Part shown: in pieces, positions 10,893 through 19,620 of the stretch
Position numbering within the stretch: position 1 is the stretch's first letter
Layout of the letters: the number at the start of each line of letters is the position of its first letter
From: Chitinophagaceae bacterium
GTDB taxonomy: Bacteria > Bacteroidota > Bacteroidia > Chitinophagales > Chitinophagaceae
Assembly (NCBI GenBank): GCA_016719815.1
Contig: JADJYK010000010.1
Location: 1-64,000, forward strand
Direction: 5' to 3'
DNA: 64,000 bases
Notes under the pieces: generated by a model
What the model was told of the DNA's origin: nothing
Database searches by the model: none
What the model saw: the letters and a program-made list of their open reading frames with translations, nothing else
Position numbers and translations under genes: made by a program

Positions 10893-12050
10893 TTAATAAA
10901 GAAGGTAATCACCAATCATCTTTTTCCATTCTGCTTTTACATCCATTACAAAACCATCATCCTTCTGTATTTTTATGAGTGCATTTTGCACCCCCAGCAG
11001 TTTATCCAGGTGTCCTTCACCCGAAGGATTGGCAACCGTTTTATACAGTCGTTCCTGCAGGTGCTGCGGGTACAAATGATGAACAGTTTGTAATAAGGCA
11101 AGACCTGTTTGCACCGCATTGAAAGAAGCCACATCTGTTACCCGCCACTTTACACCCCGGCACTCAATGCCTGTATAAATACCCGAAGATGGAGTGTACT
11201 GTACCGCAACTGCTTCTATGCCTGGCAGCGACTGTTCTTGTATGGCGGATGCCAGCTTTTCACCGTTTATCCACGGTGCACCGCACATACTAAAGGGGAA
11301 TTCCGTTCCTCTTGCTTCGCAGATATTCACTCCTTCAAGTAATCCTGTGCCTGGGTAGAGCATGGCTGCGTGTACATTCTGTATTGCGGGTGATGTAGGC
11401 ACAAAGGGAAAATCAATACCAGCTAAATGATGACGCTGATAGCCTTTTGCCTTAATAATATGCAGTTGCAGATTAGTGGTTCGGGTGGCCGCAAAGTATT
11501 GCGCCAGCTCACCCAATGTGCAGCAATGTTTTAATGGAATATTCCAGCGGCCTATAAAAGAAGTACAATGTGTTTCGTCAAGCATTGGCCCCTCTGTCTT
11601 ATGCAGCAAGGCACCGGTTGGGTTGGGCCTGTCGAGAATAATAAGGGGTTTATGGCAGGCAGCACAGGCTTCCATTACATTTGTCATCGTCCACAGGTAT
11701 GTATAATAGCGGCAGCCCACATCGGGAATATCGAAGAGCACTGCATCAACATCCTGCAATGCAGCAGCATCTGGAGCCAGTACATCGCCATATAAACTAA
11801 TTACAGGAAGGCTGGTGAGCATATCCGTAGTATGACGCTGATAGGCACCATCAGCACCGGTAACAGCAATGCCATGTTCAGGTGAAAAAAATTTAATAAG
11901 CTGAAACCCGTTTTTCAGCAATGCCCCCCTGCTCTTTTCACCAGAGAAAGTTGAAGCAGCATTGTTTGTTACCATGGCTATTTTCATTTCTTTCCACGGT
12001 GCTGATTGCTGCAACAATATTTCAATGCCAAACTGCATGAGCAGGTACAA
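10893..12050 (-). CDS. namZ: DUF1343 exo-beta-N-acetylmuramidase (NamZ family, GH171)
   Basis: 385 residues matching DUF1343, now known as the NamZ family (GH171), which releases N-acetylmuramic acid from the non-reducing end of peptidoglycan fragments. Diagnostic stretches are VTNNAAST near the start, KFFSPEHGI followed by ADGAY, LFDIPDVGCRYYTY, ILDRPNPTGA, GMLYPGTGLLEG-like (here AMLYPGTGLLEGVN) and RGTEFPF. No signal peptide is visible, whereas many family members are secreted, so the protein may be cytoplasmic in cell-wall recycling or the start may be incomplete. The ATG at 12050 (MYLLMQFG) or the internal Met five residues on are both possible. It sits one base downstream of the MazG-like gene, so they are probably co-transcribed. 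Confidence 0.82.
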   Translation of the reverse strand: MYLLMQFGIEILLQQSAPWKEMKIAMVTNNAASTFSGEKSRGALLKNGFQLIKFFSPEHGIAVTGADGAYQRHTTDMLTSLPVISLYGDVLAPDAAALQDVDAVLFDIPDVGCRYYTYLWTMTNVMEACAACHKPLIILDRPNPTGALLHKTEGPMLDETHCTSFIGRWNIPLKHCCTLGELAQYFAATRTTNLQLHIIKAKGYQRHHLAGIDFPFVPTSPAIQNVHAAMLYPGTGLLEGVNICEARGTEFPFSMCGAPWINGEKLASAIQEQSLPGIEAVAVQYTPSSGIYTGIECRGVKWRVTDVASFNAVQTGLALLQTVHHLYPQHLQERLYKTVANPSGEGHLDKLLGVQNALIKIQKDDGFVMDVKAEWKKMIGDYLLY

Positions 12051-12051
12051 T

Positions 12052-12423
12052 TTACGGGTTACTCTTAATCGGTGTCACGAATTGCTCAAACCCATATTTT
12101 TTTGATTTGCTGTTAAATGTATCAATGATGGCTTCTTCAAGACTGATATCCAATAGTGAAGCCATCAGATCAAGATAAATGGCAATACCACCAATTTCTT
12201 CTTTCAGCATTTCTTTATTGATGTCTTTGGCTGTGTAGCTGCTGCCTCCATCTACTCCACCTCTTTCAACCCGCTGCAATTTTTTTATCATGTTGCAGAG
12301 TTCGCCCACTTCACCGGCAAGGGCAGTGGTCCAGTAAGTAAGGGGTTGGTTATCGTAACACTTAAACCCTTCTGTAGCTCTTTGCACATTGAGCGGCCGG
12401 AAAGAAGAGAGATCTAATTTCAT
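12052..12423 (-). CDS. MazG-like nucleotide pyrophosphohydrolase
   Basis: 123-residue all-alpha NTP pyrophosphatase-like protein. The metal-binding pattern of the MazG superfamily is visible: ALAGEVGELCN (ExxE), then LKEEIGGIAIYLDLMAS (ExxE/D) about 40 residues later. It has the single-domain size typical of short MazG-like proteins, which hydrolyse non-canonical or specific (d)NTPs to NMP and PPi. Its stop is two bases upstream of the namZ start, on the same strand, so the two genes form a likely operon. Substrate cannot be predicted. Confidence 0.8.
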   Translation of the reverse strand: MKLDLSSFRPLNVQRATEGFKCYDNQPLTYWTTALAGEVGELCNMIKKLQRVERGGVDGGSSYTAKDINKEMLKEEIGGIAIYLDLMASLLDISLEEAIIDTFNSKSKKYGFEQFVTPIKSNP

Positions 12424-12511
12424 TCAACTGTTTTGGCCACAATTTACTGCATTTGCTGCAGCAATAATAAGGGAGAGACCGCCGTTGCGGTACGGGCAAT
12501 ATAATCAACGC

Positions 12512-12543
12512 AAAAAAAAGCCCTGCACCTAAGTGTACAGGGC
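12512..12543 (-). terminator. Rho-independent terminator after the DUF1508 gene
   Basis: On the minus strand, GCCCTG and CAGGGC pair across a 12-nt loop, with inner AC/GT pairs possible, followed by a run of eight T. It lies 21 bases past the stop of the DUF1508 gene at 12564. Confidence 0.75.
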
Positions 12544-12563
12544 ATAGAACCGACCGCTTTTTG

Positions 12564-12895
12564 TTACTTTGTCAAATCGTCAATAGCTGATGAAGGAGCA
12601 ATCTTCTTTACCTGCATTATTATCTTTTCCATCACATCCGGATTTTCATATCGTTCGCTTGTGCCAATCACTTTTCCGTTGGTTGCAGCAAGGGTAAATA
12701 CCAATGCGGCATCTTTCGTCTTTTTGCGTTTGTAGTTATTTTCATTTTCTGCATTCTTCTTTACGCTTGCTATTCCTTTTAATGCCGATGCCTTGCTGTG
12801 ATAACCATCTTTGTGCAGTATACTGTGGCCGTTTCTGTTAACCAGGTCAAACTGGTACCTACCGTTTTCCTTGTCACTAACACAAATTTCCCCAT
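12564..12895 (-). CDS. DUF1508 (YegP/UPF0339) protein, frameshifted
   Basis: Small gene that appears only when two frames are joined. From ATG 12895 it reads MGKFVLVT; after one missing base near 12868 it continues as KENGRYQFDLVNRNGHSIL, then GYHSKASALKGIASVKKNA. These are hallmarks of the DUF1508 (YegP) repeat: a strand pair, an NG turn, and a SKASA-xxGIxSVKKNA helix. A second, more divergent repeat follows (LAATNGKVIGTSERY), ending at 12564. Total about 110 residues, the usual two-repeat length. The function of the family is unknown; E. coli YegP is cytosolic. A terminator follows directly. Confidence 0.75.
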
Positions 12896-13068
12896 AGTTA
12901 TTCTGTAATTGCTTTGATGAATGATGTAAGATAAACTGCGGTACAGATTGCCGATATTTTTTTCGGCGGAACGGCCTGCAGCCACGCTGACAGGGCTATT
13001 TTAAAAGTCAGGGCCCCTGCCTTTGAAACCTGACACAACTGGTCTTTGAAAAAGGAAAAACAGTGAGG

Positions 13069-13767
13069 TTACCCGATTGTAAACAACCATTCTTCCAGTT
13101 GTTCCTTCTGCACAGAAAGCCAGGGCATCCACCTGTCGCTATTACGAATGTATACTTCTGTATGTTCCGTTCCGGGAAAGAGTTTATAGTCAAACTTACT
13201 GATGCCGGTGCTTATGTACCCGGGATAATAGTATTGTTTATTATGTTTCAGTGCATATTCAATTTTTTGCAGCATCAAAAATTTTCCCAGGCTGTATTTC
13301 TTATATCCCGGGTGAAATATATTGAGAATGCCAGCCATGGCGGTATTTCCTTCATCAAAGTACCCGGCGGCAATAAGGGTACTGCCCTCCCGCACCTCCA
13401 CACACCTGGTGCTGTAGATGCTTATGCTTGTTTGTCCTATCAGGTAATCCTGTATGGTATCGGATACATCAAACTCTACGGCTTCTTTATACAAAGCGTA
13501 CAGTTCTTCTGCTTCAGCAGTAATGTGCCCGCCTGTAACTGTAACCGTAAAGCGGCTGCAGGCATTTAGTATTTTACGGCTGCCTTTATTATGGAAATAC
13601 CGTCTCAGCAAAAACCGTATCCAAAATACAGGAATAATTGTGTCGTTTTTAAGAATAACATCTGTTGTGAAGATGGTTTGCTGCATACGGTACCAGCCAT
13701 GTGCAAGGTAAGTATCCAGCATGTGGGGCGGTATAGCGTCGGGCATATGTACATCGTAATAGATCAT
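13069..13767 (-). CDS. Arginyl-tRNA-protein transferase-like (ATE C-terminal domain)
   Basis: 232 residues resembling the C-terminal GNAT-like domain of arginyl/leucyl-tRNA-protein transferases (ATE/Bpt), which add an amino acid to protein N termini in N-degron pathways. Supporting stretches are AHGWYRMQQTIF near the start, AAGYFDEGNTAMAGILNIF in the middle, and SLGKFLMLQKIEYA followed by YYYPGYISTG, which match the LG-x-(6-8)-E and Y-x-L-GYYI segments of the family. The N-terminal cysteine-rich zinc domain of classical ATE is missing, as in many Bacteroidota homologues, so substrate specificity is open. Single gene, followed by the SWIB gene upstream on the same strand. Confidence 0.72.
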   Translation of the reverse strand: MIYYDVHMPDAIPPHMLDTYLAHGWYRMQQTIFTTDVILKNDTIIPVFWIRFLLRRYFHNKGSRKILNACSRFTVTVTGGHITAEAEELYALYKEAVEFDVSDTIQDYLIGQTSISIYSTRCVEVREGSTLIAAGYFDEGNTAMAGILNIFHPGYKKYSLGKFLMLQKIEYALKHNKQYYYPGYISTGISKFDYKLFPGTEHTEVYIRNSDRWMPWLSVQKEQLEEWLFTIG

Positions 13768-13841
13768 CTTCTGCCGGCAAATTAAGAAAGGAAAAGCAAC
13801 AGATAAATTTGTTTTAGAAAACCGGGCTATTTTATTGCAAT

Positions 13842-13869
13842 AAAAAAGGGCACCAAATGATGCCCTTTT
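13842..13869 (-). terminator. Rho-independent terminator after the SWIB gene
   Basis: On the minus strand, AAAAGGGCA and TGCCCTTTT pair around TCATTTGG, followed by further T residues. It lies 20 bases past the stop of the SWIB/histone-like gene at 13889. Confidence 0.8.
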
Positions 13870-13888
13870 AATGTTGTAGACCTGCTTA

Positions 13889-14269
13889 TTATTTCAGGTG
13901 CTTAGCAAGGTGTTTTGCCATGTCGAACATAGATACCTGGCCTTTACCAGCGAATACTGCTTTCAGCTTGGCATCAGCATTAATCATGCGTTTGTTTTTG
14001 CTGTCCTGCAGTTTGTTAGCTTTAATATAAACCCAGATTTTTTTAACCACTTCAGTACGTGGCATTGGCTTAGTACCTACTACTGCTCCCAGTTCAGCAC
14101 TTGGAGTAAGTGCTTTCATGAAAGCCGGGTTTGGTTTGCGGGCTGCTTTTTTCTTCGCTGCTGGTTTTTTTGGAGCGGCTTTTTTAGCGGCTTTTTTTGG
14201 AGCGGCTTTTTTAGCGGCTGGTTTTTTTGCTGCTGGTTTTTTTGCAGCGGCTTTTTTCTTAGTTGCCAT
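13889..14269 (-). CDS. SWIB domain protein with histone H1-like Lys/Ala tail
   Basis: 126 residues in two parts. Residues 1 to about 47 consist of tandem KKAAAKKPA-type repeats with almost no other residues, as in bacterial histone-H1-like proteins, and will bind DNA non-specifically. From about residue 48 (NPAFMKALTPSAELG) to the end is a SWIB/MDM2 domain (LGAVVGTKPMPRTEVVKKIWVYIK, with the family's LQD and MFDMAKHLAKHL ending). This fusion is known in Chlamydiae and in many Bacteroidota and is thought to act in nucleoid organisation. The Lys/Ala repeats are encoded by near-tandem GGCTTTTTT-type units on the plus strand, a site prone to slippage. A strong terminator follows. Confidence 0.9.
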   Translation of the reverse strand: MATKKKAAAKKPAAKKPAAKKAAPKKAAKKAAPKKPAAKKKAARKPNPAFMKALTPSAELGAVVGTKPMPRTEVVKKIWVYIKANKLQDSKNKRMINADAKLKAVFAGKGQVSMFDMAKHLAKHLK

Positions 14270-14459
14270 TTTTTACAGTTTAGAATTTTTATTGGGTTAT
14301 CAGTAATAAATTACCAATGTCAAATATAGAGTTTTTATTCACTCTTACACAATAATGAATTTTTTTTTAACTCACATTTCAGAGGGAAAATGTGAATGTT
14401 CCCTACTGATACTGCCTTATTATTTCAATATCCTGCTTATTTTGTGCGAGGAAAAAGCC

Positions 14460-15125
14460 ATGTTATATATCAATATTCATAACCACACCAAAGCGAAAAA
14501 TGATGAGTTGAGCATTGAAAACCGCTATAACAACTTTGAGCAGATAACAAAAGAAGGGAGATATTCCATTGACCTGCATCCCTGGTATATATCAGCTTTT
14601 CATTGGAAAAATGAACTCAGGGCGATGCAGCAGGCAAGCCGTATACCATCAGTACTGGCCATTGGAGAATGTGGTCTTGACAGGCAATGTTCCGTATCGT
14701 TTACCCTGCAGGAAGAGGTGTTTGCCGCACAGGTACAATGGGCCAATGCTATTGGCAAGCCGTTGATTATTCATTGTGTACGGGCCTGGGATGAAGTCCT
14801 TTCTCTTCTCAAAAAAGAAAAAAATTCAATGCCGGTGGTATTCCACGGATATACCAAAAATGCTGAGCTGGCACAAAGAATTATTGCGGCAGGCTATTAT
14901 CTTTCATTTGGAAAAGCATTGCAATACCAACAGGCAAAGTCTGTAATTGCCTCTGTGCCTGCTGACAAAATACTGCTTGAAACAGATGATTCGGCTTTCA
15001 GCATAGATGCAATATATAAGCTGGCGGCACAGGCTTTATTAATTGATAACAATTCACTTAGTTTGCGGATTCAAAAAAATGCGGCGACCTTTTTTGGAGC
15101 TGCAGCTTTTAATTATGACAACTGA
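14460..15125 (+). CDS. TatD-family metal-dependent hydrolase
   Basis: Start placed at ATG 14460, because the TatD signature begins at once (MLYINIHNH, metal ligands His7 and His9). The other ligands are present: Glu70 in AIGECGLD, a His in PLIIHCVRAW, a His in VVFHGYT, and an Asp in LLETDDS near residue 182. The protein has 221 residues, somewhat shorter than E. coli TatD (260) but with the complete active site. Family members are 3'-5' exonucleases or DNases with roles in oxidative DNA damage repair. The gene overlaps the start of tcdA by 11 bases, so the two are translationally coupled. Confidence 0.87.
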   Translation: MLYINIHNHTKAKNDELSIENRYNNFEQITKEGRYSIDLHPWYISAFHWKNELRAMQQASRIPSVLAIGECGLDRQCSVSFTLQEEVFAAQVQWANAIGKPLIIHCVRAWDEVLSLLKKEKNSMPVVFHGYTKNAELAQRIIAAGYYLSFGKALQYQQAKSVIASVPADKILLETDDSAFSIDAIYKLAAQALLIDNNSLSLRIQKNAATFFGAAAFNYDN

Positions 15126-15840
15126 TTTTTCATGGCTGGCCCGGACCCAATTACTAATTGGGGAAGAAGCTTTACATAAGCTCGCCAGTTCACATGTAAT
15201 GGTGGTAGGCCTTGGTGGTGTGGGTTCGTATGCAGCTGAGTTTATTGCCCGCAGTGGTGTGGGCACTATGACAATTATTGATGGCGATGTGGTGGACCCC
15301 ACTAACCGCAACAGACAACTTCCGGCGCTGGCCACCAATCATGGTAAGCCAAAAGCAGAGATAATGGCTGAACGGCTGAAAGCCATTAACCCAGAACTGG
15401 AACTAACGGTATTTGCCGAGTTTGTTAATCCTGAAATGGTGCTGGACAAAATAAGTGTGACCCCGGATTATATCATAGATGCTATTGACAGCATCACACC
15501 AAAAGTTACGTTTATAAGAGCAGCTGTTGAACATAATTTGCCCATTGTAAGCAGCATGGGCGCAGGTGCCAGGCTTGACCCTACACAACTGAAAGTGGTG
15601 GACATTTCCAAAACATGGAACTGCCCATTTGCTCAACAAGTAAGGAAGTTGCTGAAAAAACACAATATATACAAAGGCATTAAGGCCGTCTTCTCGCCAG
15701 AAGAACCTGATAAAAAAAGCCTGATGCTGACAGACGGAAAGAATTATAAGAAATCAGCTTATGGTACTATATCCTATCTGCCCGCTGTATTTGGTGCAGT
15801 AGCTTCATCTGTTGTGATAAGAGATTTAATAAATCAATAG
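15115..15840 (+). CDS. tcdA: tRNA threonylcarbamoyladenosine dehydratase
   Basis: E1-like ThiF/MoeB-family protein of 241 residues that uses ATP to cyclise t6A37 of tRNA to ct6A. The start at 15115 (MTTDFSWLARTQLLIGEEAL) is chosen because it gives the normal CsdL/TcdA N terminus, while upstream codons overlap the tatD-like gene. Seen: the nucleotide-binding loop VGLGGVGSYAAE at about residues 31-42, the DPTNRNRQLPA segment, DYIIDAIDS and GAGARLDPT, all typical of TcdA rather than of MoeB/ThiF. It lacks the CxxC zinc pairs of MoeB. It overlaps the tatD-like gene upstream and is tail-to-tail with the AI-2E family gene, with no gap. Confidence 0.9.
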   Translation: MTTDFSWLARTQLLIGEEALHKLASSHVMVVGLGGVGSYAAEFIARSGVGTMTIIDGDVVDPTNRNRQLPALATNHGKPKAEIMAERLKAINPELELTVFAEFVNPEMVLDKISVTPDYIIDAIDSITPKVTFIRAAVEHNLPIVSSMGAGARLDPTQLKVVDISKTWNCPFAQQVRKLLKKHNIYKGIKAVFSPEEPDKKSLMLTDGKNYKKSAYGTISYLPAVFGAVASSVVIRDLINQ

Positions 15841-16875
15841 CTAAGCAGCTTCCTGTTCTTTGCTATCTATAAACTCGTTCATATAAATACGAAAGAGCAG
15901 GATAATATAATTAACAAGCAGCGGGCCGAAGATAAGACCGATAAAGCCAAAAAGATTTAATCCAACAATCACTCCTATTACCGTTACCAACGGATGTACA
16001 TTGCCCATCTTTTTCAGAAGTGTGATCCGGGCCAGATAGTCAACATTTCCGGTTACAATAAGACTGTATACTGCGAGACCGATGGCGTTCCATGTGTCGC
16101 CGCTACAATACATAAATATTACCAGCGGTACCCAGATAATCATTGTGCCCGCCACGGGAAAGAAAGCAAATACACCGGTAAGAAATCCCCATAATACAAT
16201 ATCATCCACACTAAAAAAAACATAGCCAATGGTCGCTGTTAACCCCTGTATCAACGAAATAACAGGAATGCCTAATGCGCTTACTTTTACTAATCGCTTG
16301 GTTTCTGCCGCCAGTACTTTAATATTTGTTTTTTTCAATGGAATAATCCTTGCGAGGAACGTTTCCATTTCTTTTCCATGTACCAGCATGTAATACAACA
16401 CAAATAACAGTATGACGAGGTTCAAAAGCAGGTTGAGAGTATCATTAAGCAACCCCGGAATTATACCTGAGATTTTGTTCAGCACCCCTGCCAGGTTGTC
16501 CTCTGAAACGATAACAACACCCGTGTCTTTTTGCACTCCTGCAATTGCTTCTTTTACCTGATTAAACGCAGAAGAGGGGTTTGTTAAAAAAGGATGCACC
16601 TTTTTTTCGAGCAAGGCTATAATAAAATAAACAAGTAACCCAAGCAGTAACAGAAAACCCATCATATAGAGGCCCGCAGTCCATCCTTTTTTCCACCTGC
16701 GGTGATATACTAATTGAAAATAGCTTCCGCGGCTAAGAATATATAAGGTAACAGCGCCTAACAGCCCCGGAAAAAAAACATGCATCTCCCGCAACACAAC
16801 AAATACCATCAGCAGGAGAAGTATAAGCAGCATTATCTGCCGTATATGGCTATTAAAACTGGTAAACGGCTGCAT
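15841..16875 (-). CDS. AI-2E family transporter (PF01594)
   Basis: 344-residue integral membrane protein with about eight transmembrane segments. Two helices lie near the N terminus (IMLLILLLLMVFVVL and the LLGAVTLYIL region), then one at GFLLLLGLLVYFIIALL, a hydrophilic central domain, a hydrophobic pair, and the conserved C-terminal block GNVDYLARITLLKKMGNVHPLVTV followed by GFIGLIFGPLL. This block is the hallmark of the AI-2E/PerM/YdiK exporter family, some members of which are Na+/H+ antiporters. Substrate is not predictable. It is convergent with tcdA, with no intergenic space. Confidence 0.88.
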   Translation of the reverse strand: MQPFTSFNSHIRQIMLLILLLLMVFVVLREMHVFFPGLLGAVTLYILSRGSYFQLVYHRRWKKGWTAGLYMMGFLLLLGLLVYFIIALLEKKVHPFLTNPSSAFNQVKEAIAGVQKDTGVVIVSEDNLAGVLNKISGIIPGLLNDTLNLLLNLVILLFVLYYMLVHGKEMETFLARIIPLKKTNIKVLAAETKRLVKVSALGIPVISLIQGLTATIGYVFFSVDDIVLWGFLTGVFAFFPVAGTMIIWVPLVIFMYCSGDTWNAIGLAVYSLIVTGNVDYLARITLLKKMGNVHPLVTVIGVIVGLNLFGFIGLIFGPLLVNYIILLFRIYMNEFIDSKEQEAA

Positions 16876-16982
16876 CCTTTTTCCGTTTATTAACTGAATA
16901 CAATGTACATATTAAAAAGCATTTTATTACTGATGCAGAACAGCAGGCGTACTGATACTGGTTACGGATATGAGAACGGTTT

Positions 16983-17315
16983 CTATTTTGCCGCCTGCTC
17001 AATAATTTCTTCCATGTAGATAGAAAGGTGACTTTCATCAAAAATACATTCTCCCTTCTTAATTAAAAGCACCTGTGGCGATTCATGGTGTACATGAAAT
17101 GTTTCGGCAATCTTATTAGAAAGTGGACGATAAGACAATAAGTCGAGATAATGAAACTCTATACCTTCGGGTTCAGCAGATTTCTCCAGTCTTGCCCTTG
17201 CAGCACCACTTATGGAGCAGCGGGTGGAATGTTTAAAAATTACCTGTGGCTTTTGATAAGACGCCTCAATTATTTTTTTTAACTGCTCTTCGGATGAAAG
17301 CTGATGCCAGTTCAT
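16983..17315 (-). CDS. ytxJ: Bacillithiol system redox protein YtxJ
   Basis: 110-residue thioredoxin-fold protein of the YtxJ (DUF2847) family, a monothiol bacilliredoxin-like protein. The active site is FKHSTRCSISG with Cys33 and no second cysteine in the CxxC position. The rest follows the fold: a start helix (SSEEQLKKIIEAS), FHYLDLLSYRPLSNKIAE, then HESPQVLLIKKGE with the cis-Pro loop (ESPQ). The family occurs in organisms that make bacillithiol (Firmicutes, and many Bacteroidota), so its presence suggests that this organism uses that thiol. Transcribed with its neighbours on the minus strand. Confidence 0.88.
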   Translation of the reverse strand: MNWHQLSSEEQLKKIIEASYQKPQVIFKHSTRCSISGAARARLEKSAEPEGIEFHYLDLLSYRPLSNKIAETFHVHHESPQVLLIKKGECIFDESHLSIYMEEIIEQAAK

Positions 17316-17339
17316 ATTTTTTTTTACGATCCAAATTTA

Positions 17340-17837
17340 CTATGTTTTGCTATTGTGTTTATTGTGATGATTCCATTCAATCTCATAGCTAAGCACGGCC
17401 AGGAAAAACTGCTGGTTAATATCTCCCCAGGTATAGCTGTATTCTGCATGAGGCGCCCAATGTCCTTTCTCCCGGATTATGCCAAGGTCTGTATTGTAGA
17501 ACCAGATTTTTTCTTTTGTCCAGTCTTCAGCAACTTCATTTTTAATTTTTTCGGTTTCTGATGTATGACTGATGCCGGTAAGCGGGTACCATTTCAGGTG
17601 TCCTGCCAGTGAAAGTATATAATGGAAGTTAAGATCAAAATCCCATGCCGACAGCTCTTTTTGCTCTTCTTCTTTTTTAAAGACCGGAAAAAAGCGGTTC
17701 AGTTCGAGGCCACCTGCAAGCGTTTCGGAAAAGTGATAGAATGCACTGATATTTAACCCGTTTACTTTATTTCTTGTTTGCCGGATTGCCCTTAAATCAA
17801 AGCTTAGTTTGTTTTGAGCTGCCAATCCCGCAGCCAA
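17340..17837 (-). CDS. Outer-membrane beta-barrel-like protein, start uncertain
   Basis: About 165 residues with alternating polar/hydrophobic strands ending in aromatic residues (NGLNISAFYHFSETLAGGLEL, FDLNFHYILSLAGHLKWYP, HAEYSYTWGDINQQFFLAV). This is the pattern of small Bacteroidota outer membrane beta barrels. The beginning is odd. The residues before AAGLAAQNKL should form a signal peptide, but the frame upstream runs into a stop and the best start is a TTG at 17837. A single-base indel near 17845 would join an ATG to LISLAAGLAAQ, a good signal end. So either a frameshift or a non-ATG start applies. It lies downstream of the gdhA terminator. Confidence 0.55.
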   Translation of the reverse strand: MAAGLAAQNKLSFDLRAIRQTRNKVNGLNISAFYHFSETLAGGLELNRFFPVFKKEEEQKELSAWDFDLNFHYILSLAGHLKWYPLTGISHTSETEKIKNEVAEDWTKEKIWFYNTDLGIIREKGHWAPHAEYSYTWGDINQQFFLAVLSYEIEWNHHNKHNSKT

Positions 17838-17855
17838 TGAGATTAATCATAATAC

Positions 17856-17893
17856 AAAAGCCCCATTCCGCAGGGTGCGTAACAGGGCTTTTT
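17856..17893 (-). terminator. Terminator after gdhA
   Basis: Inverted repeat with arms AAAAGCCC and GGGCTTTT around a 21-nt loop. The stem carries A/T runs on both sides, so it can act in either direction. It lies 44 bases past the gdhA stop. Confidence 0.65.
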
Positions 17894-17936
17894 TTGCACA
17901 TTTAAACATCAAACAAAACCAACAAAATTGCTTTTA

Positions 17937-19295
17937 TTATACGTGGCCTTCTGCAAGCATAGCATCAGCTACACGAACGAAACCAGCAATGTTTGCTCCT
18001 CTTACATAATCTATAGAGCCATCTTCTCTCTTACCGTATTTTGTACACTGCTCATGTATACGCTCCATAATCATGTGCAGTTTATTTTCCACCTCTTCTC
18101 TTGTCCATGACAGGCGGAGGGAGTTTTGTGACATTTCGAGGCCGGATGTGGCCACACCGCCGGCATTAGCAGCTTTACCAGGACCATATTTCACTCTGGC
18201 TTCCTGTAAAATATGAATACCAGCAGGAGTTGTAGGCATGTTTGCACCTTCTGCAACTAATTTACAACCGTTTTTAACCAGTAGTTTTGCATCGTTTTCG
18301 TCCAGTTCATTTTGAGTAGCGCAAGGCAATGCTATATCGCATGGTATCTTCCAGGGCCTTTCATTTTCATAATACTGGGCATTAGGATATGCTTTCACAT
18401 AGTCAGATATACGGCCACGGATTACATTTTTAAGTTCCATGATGTACGCCAGTTTATCTGTATCAATTCCATCCGGATCGTAGATGAAACCGTTACTGTC
18501 TGAAGCGGTCAGCGGAATACCACCAAATGCCAGTGTTTTCTCAATGGCATACTGTGCTACGTTACCACTACCTGATACCACTACTTTTTTACCTTTAATG
18601 GTGTCACCGGCTGCTTTCATCATTTCGTCAACAAAGAACAACAGGCCATAACCTGTCGCTTCAGGACGAATAAGGCTTCCACCATAAGAGTATCCTTTAC
18701 CAGTTAATACACCGGTAAATGAGTTGGTCATGCGTTTAAACTGACCAAACAGGAAACCAATTTCTCTTCCGCCTACACCTATATCACCAGCAGGAACATC
18801 GGTATCCTTACCTATATGGCGATAGAGTTCTGTCATGAAGCTCTGGCAGAAACGCATTATTTCATTATCAGATTTTCCTTTGGGGTCGAAGTTGGAACCA
18901 CCTTTACCACCGCCCATTGGCAATGTGGTAAGAGAGTTTTTAAATACTTGTTCAAAGGCAAGGAACTTCAGGATACCCAGGTTAACACTTGGGTGGAAAC
19001 GAAGACCGCCTTTGTAGGGGCCGATGGCATTGTTCATTTGTACACGGTATCCGCGGTTAACACGGAAGTTGCCTGCATCATCAATCCAGGGAACACGGAA
19101 AATGAGAATACGTTCTGCTTCAACAATTCTTTCCAGAATGTTGGCTTTTTTGTACTCGGGGTGTTCTTCAACAAAAGGAATAATTACCTGTGCCACTTCA
19201 GAAACGGCCTGAATAAATTCGGGTTGTCCGGGGCTGCGTTGTTCTACCATCTCCATAAATTGTTGGTAGAGGGTGTTTGTGTCAGTTGCTATCAT
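17937..19295 (-). CDS. gdhA: NADP-type glutamate dehydrogenase
   Basis: Hexameric bacterial glutamate dehydrogenase, which interconverts 2-oxoglutarate plus ammonia and glutamate. I place the start at ATG 19295 (MIATDTN, 452 residues), although an in-frame ATG 19319 exists, because 450 residues is the usual length. Seen: the substrate region GGLRFHPSVN, the catalytic lysine motif LPMGGGKGGSNFDPKG, PAGDIGVGGREIGF, the Rossmann loop VVSGSGNVAQYA, and the ending GANIAGFVRVADAM. The small subgroup I, NADP-dependent type is likely from length and motif order. It is followed by a terminator, and no regulatory partner gene is adjacent. Confidence 0.95.
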   Translation of the reverse strand: MIATDTNTLYQQFMEMVEQRSPGQPEFIQAVSEVAQVIIPFVEEHPEYKKANILERIVEAERILIFRVPWIDDAGNFRVNRGYRVQMNNAIGPYKGGLRFHPSVNLGILKFLAFEQVFKNSLTTLPMGGGKGGSNFDPKGKSDNEIMRFCQSFMTELYRHIGKDTDVPAGDIGVGGREIGFLFGQFKRMTNSFTGVLTGKGYSYGGSLIRPEATGYGLLFFVDEMMKAAGDTIKGKKVVVSGSGNVAQYAIEKTLAFGGIPLTASDSNGFIYDPDGIDTDKLAYIMELKNVIRGRISDYVKAYPNAQYYENERPWKIPCDIALPCATQNELDENDAKLLVKNGCKLVAEGANMPTTPAGIHILQEARVKYGPGKAANAGGVATSGLEMSQNSLRLSWTREEVENKLHMIMERIHEQCTKYGKREDGSIDYVRGANIAGFVRVADAMLAEGHV

Positions 19296-19620
19296 ACAGC
19301 ATGTTTTATTGTTAAGCAATCATTTTTTTATACGGGGATAAGGGTTGAGAATCAATCTCCCGCAACACACAAAAGTATATAGTAGCTAACGCCAGTTAGT
19401 ATGAGTAAAGTCAGTCGATTGCCGGATTTTGTATGAGTATTGACAGGCCGACTGGTGAAGAAAGTTATACCAGAACCAAATTTTAATCTTGGTGGTAATA
19501 AAAGTGAAAGCAGTTCGTTTGGTTGGGCAAAAAATATCAGAAGTAATTTTTTTAGCCACGAACACACAAATCAGAATTATATATTTTGTATTTGTGCTAC
19601 TGATTTCCCCAGCATTATTA
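19296..19620. other. Intergenic, no gene recognised
   Basis: About 325 bases between gdhA and the YgiD-like gene, both on the minus strand. It should hold the gdhA promoter. No hairpin, operator-like palindrome or protein-like frame stands out. Confidence 0.5.
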
